64,000 nucleotides of DNA from Ferrovibrio sp. (GTDB lineage: Bacteria > Pseudomonadota > Alphaproteobacteria > Ferrovibrionales > Ferrovibrionaceae): positions 27,293-91,292 of the forward strand of contig NZ_JAHBYG010000011.1 in the NCBI RefSeq assembly GCF_019636075.1, read 5' to 3'. This document shows positions 61,127 to 64,000 of this stretch, in pieces; positions within the stretch are counted from its first letter, which is position 1, and each line of letters begins with the position of its first letter. A program made the translations under genes and the position numbers. A model generated the notes under the pieces. It had not been told where the DNA came from. It searched no databases and saw only the letters and a list, made by a program, of their open reading frames with translations.

Positions 61127-61884
61127 TGCGCCTCCGCAAAAACGGCACCGGAGCCAAGATAAACCTTCTGCACCTCTGGATCGGCTCGCACCGCCGCAGG
61201 CTGGCCCTCGGCAATCAGCTTGCCGCGATTGAGCACGATAATGCGGTCGGCATGGGCGAATACCACATCCATGTCATGCTCCGTGAACAGCACGGCTATA
61301 TTGCCGGCTCGCGCCAGTTTCGCGGTGAGTTCCATCAACGCCAGCCGCTCGCCCGGCGCCATGCCGGCGGTAGGCTCATCCATCAACAGCAAACGCGGGT
61401 TGTTTGCCAGCGCCACGGCCAATTCCACCCGCTTGAGATCGCCATAGGCAAGGATGCCGCAGGCGCGCTCGGCCTGATCGGTCATACCCACGCGATCCAG
61501 CAGGGCCATCGCCTCGTCGCGGTATTGCAGGTTGGCGGGTTTCCAAAAGCGCATCAGGCCGCGATTATGCGACAGCAAGGCCATCTGCACATTCTCGCGC
61601 ACGGTCATCGAATTGAAGGTGGCAGTGATCTGGAAAGTGCGTCCTACGCCGAGACGCCAGATATCGCGGGGCGCCATGCCAACCAACGATTGCTCGCCAA
61701 GCCTCACGCTGCCGGCATCAGCCGGCAATTGGCCATTCAGCATATTGAAGCAAGTGGTCTTACCAGCACCATTGGGCCCGATCAGCGCCAACAGCTCGCC
61801 GGCCGACACCGAGAAGCTAACATCCTGCACAGCCTGCACGCCGCCGAAGGATTTGCTCAAGCCTGAAACCGTCAGCACACTCAT
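61123..61884 (-). CDS. livG: Branched-chain amino acid-type ABC transporter ATP-binding protein
   Basis: 253 residues from ATG 61884. LivG type: SKSFGGVQAVQDVSFSVSAGELLALIGPNGAGKTTCFNMLNG, FQITATFNSMTVRENVQMALL, LAYGDLKRVELAVALANNPRLLLMDEPTAGM, TEHDMDVVF. A longer in-frame start at 62010 would lie inside the permease gene and was rejected. It overlaps the upstream permease stop by ATGA and the downstream livF start by 4 bp, so all are translationally coupled. Confidence 0.95.
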   Translation of the reverse strand: MSVLTVSGLSKSFGGVQAVQDVSFSVSAGELLALIGPNGAGKTTCFNMLNGQLPADAGSVRLGEQSLVGMAPRDIWRLGVGRTFQITATFNSMTVRENVQMALLSHNRGLMRFWKPANLQYRDEAMALLDRVGMTDQAERACGILAYGDLKRVELAVALANNPRLLLMDEPTAGMAPGERLALMELTAKLARAGNIAVLFTEHDMDVVFAHADRIIVLNRGKLIAEGQPAAVRADPEVQKVYLGSGAVFAEAH

Positions 61885-63785
61885 GCCGCCTGCCCCCCTG
61901 CTTCCGGACGCGCTCGCATTCTCGTCCATGCAATCTTGGCAAAGCCTGCCACGCCGGCCGGAAATGCCAGCACGATGGCCAATACGGTGAAGCCCAGGAT
62001 TGCGCGCCAATACTCGGTATTGCGGGCAATCTCATCTTGCAGCCAGGTAAATAGCGCCGCACCCACAACCGGGCCGGTCAATGTTTGCACGCCGCCCAGC
62101 AACACCATCACCAGGCCATCCACAGAACGCGGAATCGCCAGCGTTTCCGGCGATATGCTGCCCTTCGAGAAGGTATACAGTCCGCCGGCCAGCCCCGTGA
62201 CCGCGCCGGCAAGCGCGAAGCCGTACCATTGGAAGCGCCGGAGATCGATGCCGATGGCATCGACACGCAGAGGCGAATCACGGCCCGCTCGCAGCACATA
62301 GCCAAACGGCGCATGCACCACACGCCAGAGCAGGATCACGCAGCCGGCGCAGATCGCCATGGCCAACAGATAGAATATGGTCTTGTCCTTCGCCCAGGCG
62401 CTGGGCCAGATACCGATCAGCCCATTGGAGCCGCCGGTGAAGGCATCCCATTGAAATACCACCGACCAGGCAATCTGCGCGAAAGCCAGGGTGAGCATGG
62501 CAAGATACACACCCGAAAGCCGCACGCAGAACCAGCCGAATACCAAGGCCCCGATCCCGGCCACGATCGGCGAACCGATCAGTGCCAGCTCCATCGGCCA
62601 TTTCAACTTCAGGAACAGCAAGGCCGCACCATAGCAGCCCAAGCCGAAATAAGCGGCGTGGCCGAAGCTGACCATGCCGGCTGGGCCCATCAGGAAGTGC
62701 AGCGCGGCAGCGAACACAGCGAAGATCGCGATATCAATGAACAGCACCAGCAAAAAGTCATCGCCCACCAGAGGCAACGCGGTGAGTGCCAGAAGCAGGC
62801 CCACCGTAATCGCCCAGAACCCCTTGTTGAGCGGCAGCATCAGCGGCTCCACCGTTGAGGCTCCGCGCTGGCTGCCCTGTGGCTTGCCCAGCAGCCCCCA
62901 GGGCCGCACGACAAGCACGATCGCCATGACGATGAATTCCACCACCAGGGTCAGTTTGCTGAAACTAAACACGATGCCAAAAACGGTTACATCGCCGATG
63001 CCGATACAGAAGGCCTTGATCTGCGCAATCAGCAAGGCCGCCACGAAGGCGCCGCCGATCGAGCCCATGCCACCCACCACCACGATCACGAAAGCATCGG
63101 AAATCGTGGTGACATCGAGCATCAATTGCGCCGGCTCGCGCGGCAATTGTACCGCGCCGCCCAGGCCGGCCAGGAAGGCACCCAGGAAAAACACGCTGGT
63201 GAAAAGCCAGGCCTGGTTCACGCCCAGAGCGCCCACCATTTCCCGATCCTGGGTAGCCGCACGCACCAGTGTGCCCCAGCGTGTGCGATTGAGCAGCAAC
63301 CAGAGCAGGCCCAGCACCACAGGCCCGATCACGATCAGCACCAGATCATATTGCGGGAAGCGTTTGCCAAGAATTTCGACGGCACCGCGCAAGCCCGGCG
63401 CACGCGGCCCCAACAGATCTTCCGCGCCCCAGATATAAAGCGCGACATCCTTGATGATCAGCACCAGCGCGAATGTGGCCAGCAACTGAAACAATTCCGG
63501 CGCCCGATAGATGCGCCGCAGCACCGCAATCTCGATCACGGCGCCAATCACGCCAACCGACAAGGCGCCAAACAGCACCGCACCCCAAAAACCAAGAATG
63601 CTGCCGCGGCCGAAAAATTCGACGAATGTGTAAGCCAGGTAGATACCCAGCATATACAGCGAGCCATGGGCGAAATTCACAATGCGGCTGACGCCGAAGA
63701 TGATCGACAAACCCGCAGCCACCAGAAACAGCGACGATGCGCCAGCAAGACCGTTCATAAATTGAATGACGATATTGGCAAGCAT
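61881..63785 (-). CDS. Fused LivH-LivM permease of branched-chain-type ABC importer
   Basis: 634 residues from ATG 63785, about the sum of a LivH (~290) and a LivM (~330). The first half has GLSIIFGVSRIVNFAHGSLYMLG, LGVNQAWLFTSVFFLGAFLAGLGG and VVVGGMGSIGGAFVAALLIAQIKAFC (LivH). The second half has HFLMGPAGMVSFGHAAYFGLGCYGAAL, LSGVYLAMLTLAFAQI, GRDSPLRVDAIGIDLRRFQW and MVLLGGVQTLTGPVVGAALFTWL (LivM). A single chain thus forms both halves of the membrane pore. A GTG at 63830 would extend into the hairpin region and is less likely. It follows the binding-protein gene. Confidence 0.93.
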   Translation of the reverse strand: MLANIVIQFMNGLAGASSLFLVAAGLSIIFGVSRIVNFAHGSLYMLGIYLAYTFVEFFGRGSILGFWGAVLFGALSVGVIGAVIEIAVLRRIYRAPELFQLLATFALVLIIKDVALYIWGAEDLLGPRAPGLRGAVEILGKRFPQYDLVLIVIGPVVLGLLWLLLNRTRWGTLVRAATQDREMVGALGVNQAWLFTSVFFLGAFLAGLGGAVQLPREPAQLMLDVTTISDAFVIVVVGGMGSIGGAFVAALLIAQIKAFCIGIGDVTVFGIVFSFSKLTLVVEFIVMAIVLVVRPWGLLGKPQGSQRGASTVEPLMLPLNKGFWAITVGLLLALTALPLVGDDFLLVLFIDIAIFAVFAAALHFLMGPAGMVSFGHAAYFGLGCYGAALLFLKLKWPMELALIGSPIVAGIGALVFGWFCVRLSGVYLAMLTLAFAQIAWSVVFQWDAFTGGSNGLIGIWPSAWAKDKTIFYLLAMAICAGCVILLWRVVHAPFGYVLRAGRDSPLRVDAIGIDLRRFQWYGFALAGAVTGLAGGLYTFSKGSISPETLAIPRSVDGLVMVLLGGVQTLTGPVVGAALFTWLQDEIARNTEYWRAILGFTVLAIVLAFPAGVAGFAKIAWTRMRARPEAGGQAA

Positions 63786-63826
63786 CGGGGCTGATCCGTT
63801 TTTTGGGGAGAGGAATGGCGATGCAA

Positions 63827-63854
63827 TCACCCGCCGGCCGGAGCCGGCGGGTGA
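63827..63854 (-). terminator. Strong 12-bp hairpin between binding-protein and permease genes
   Basis: TCACCCGCCGGC and GCCGGCGGGTGA form a perfect 12-bp stem around a 4-nt loop, 11 bp after the binding-protein stop. No T-run follows on the minus strand. It may act as a partial terminator or, more likely, as an mRNA-stabilising stem that keeps the binding-protein message more abundant than the permease message. Confidence 0.7.
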
Positions 63855-63865
63855 CGAAAGCTGCG

Positions 63866-64000
63866 TCAGTTGGCCGGACGCATCTTCTTCACGTCGGCAT
63901 CCGAGGGCAGAAATTTGGCACCATCGGCATAGTACCAGTCGGCCATCACGCCCGCGCCATTCTTCAGCGCCAGCTTGCCCACATAGGCACCCATGGTGGA
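63866..64000 (-). CDS. ABC transporter substrate-binding protein, C-terminal fragment (start beyond window)
   Basis: Only the last 44 codons and stop are in the window. The sequence, including LALKNGAGVMADWYYADGAKFLPSDADVKKMRPAN at the end, fits a branched-chain-amino-acid-type periplasmic binding protein (LivK-like) C-terminus. Position directly before the permease supports this. It would capture the substrate in the periplasm. The ligand cannot be told from this fragment. Confidence 0.6.
   Translation of the reverse strand, partial: STMGAYVGKLALKNGAGVMADWYYADGAKFLPSDADVKKMRPAN

Overview
The window looks like a chromosomal segment of an alphaproteobacterium. The main evidence is the right-centre housekeeping block on the minus strand, tig - clpP - clpX - lon - HU, closely linked to tRNA genes. 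This order and these protein sequences are typical of that class; a Rhodospirillales-like lineage is a guess. The left half (about 1-32.5 kb) is visibly less GC-rich than the right half and carries accessory surface and secretion functions. The right half is compact, GC-rich core and metabolic genome. No transposase, integrase, rRNA or CRISPR array was seen.

Left arm (1-11.6 kb). A sulfotransferase-family gene running off the left edge overlaps an SGNH-hydrolase-like membrane protein by 4 bp. A Nudix (DUF4743-type) hydrolase follows. Next is a three-gene type I secretion unit on the minus strand: a 1527-residue serralysin-like (M10) RTX metalloprotease, its ABC exporter with a C39-like domain lacking the catalytic Cys, and its HlyD-type adaptor. 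No TolC-type outer membrane channel is present.

Glycan locus (12.2-32.6 kb, almost all on the plus strand). Sugar-nucleotide SDR enzymes flank a translationally coupled block running from a tandem-domain membrane protein at 14858 to an SGNH protein ending at 27453. Most junctions in this block are ATGA or GTGA overlaps. It encodes a GT-B-like protein, a GT-B-like/radical SAM-SPASM fusion, a GT2/coiled-coil/sulfotransferase fusion and an ABC-2 permease. It also encodes a Wzt-like ATPase whose C-terminus carries a discoidin-like domain plus an unrecognised domain, and a separate protein made of that same unrecognised domain. RmlC-like and RmlD-like enzymes, another SDR, and an SxtJ - DUF5989/SxtK - carbamoyltransferase cassette (including a 49-residue ORF) complete the locus. 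My inference is that it makes and exports a surface polysaccharide decorated by sulfation, carbamoylation and possibly acylation. This combination is the best candidate here for an undescribed system.

Core and metabolic region (32.6-56.7 kb). It holds an isochorismatase-like hydrolase, tRNA-Val, a PAS protein, HU, Lon with a heat-shock-like promoter, ClpX, ClpP, trigger factor, tRNA-Leu, a GT8-like transferase and a SulP anion transporter. An SDR - P450 - amidase - NAD(P)HX-repair operon is divergent from a zinc alcohol dehydrogenase. Beyond it lie a FIST protein, a DUF2147 protein, a hybrid-input histidine kinase with a convergent response regulator, GreB and tRNA-His.

Right end (56-64 kb). 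A branched-chain-amino-acid-type ABC importer has a fused LivH-LivM permease, and its binding protein is cut by the window edge. It is continuous with hydantoinase/oxoprolinase A and B subunits and a small methyltransferase-like gene. This suggests import and hydrolysis of a cyclic amide such as a hydantoin or 5-oxoproline.
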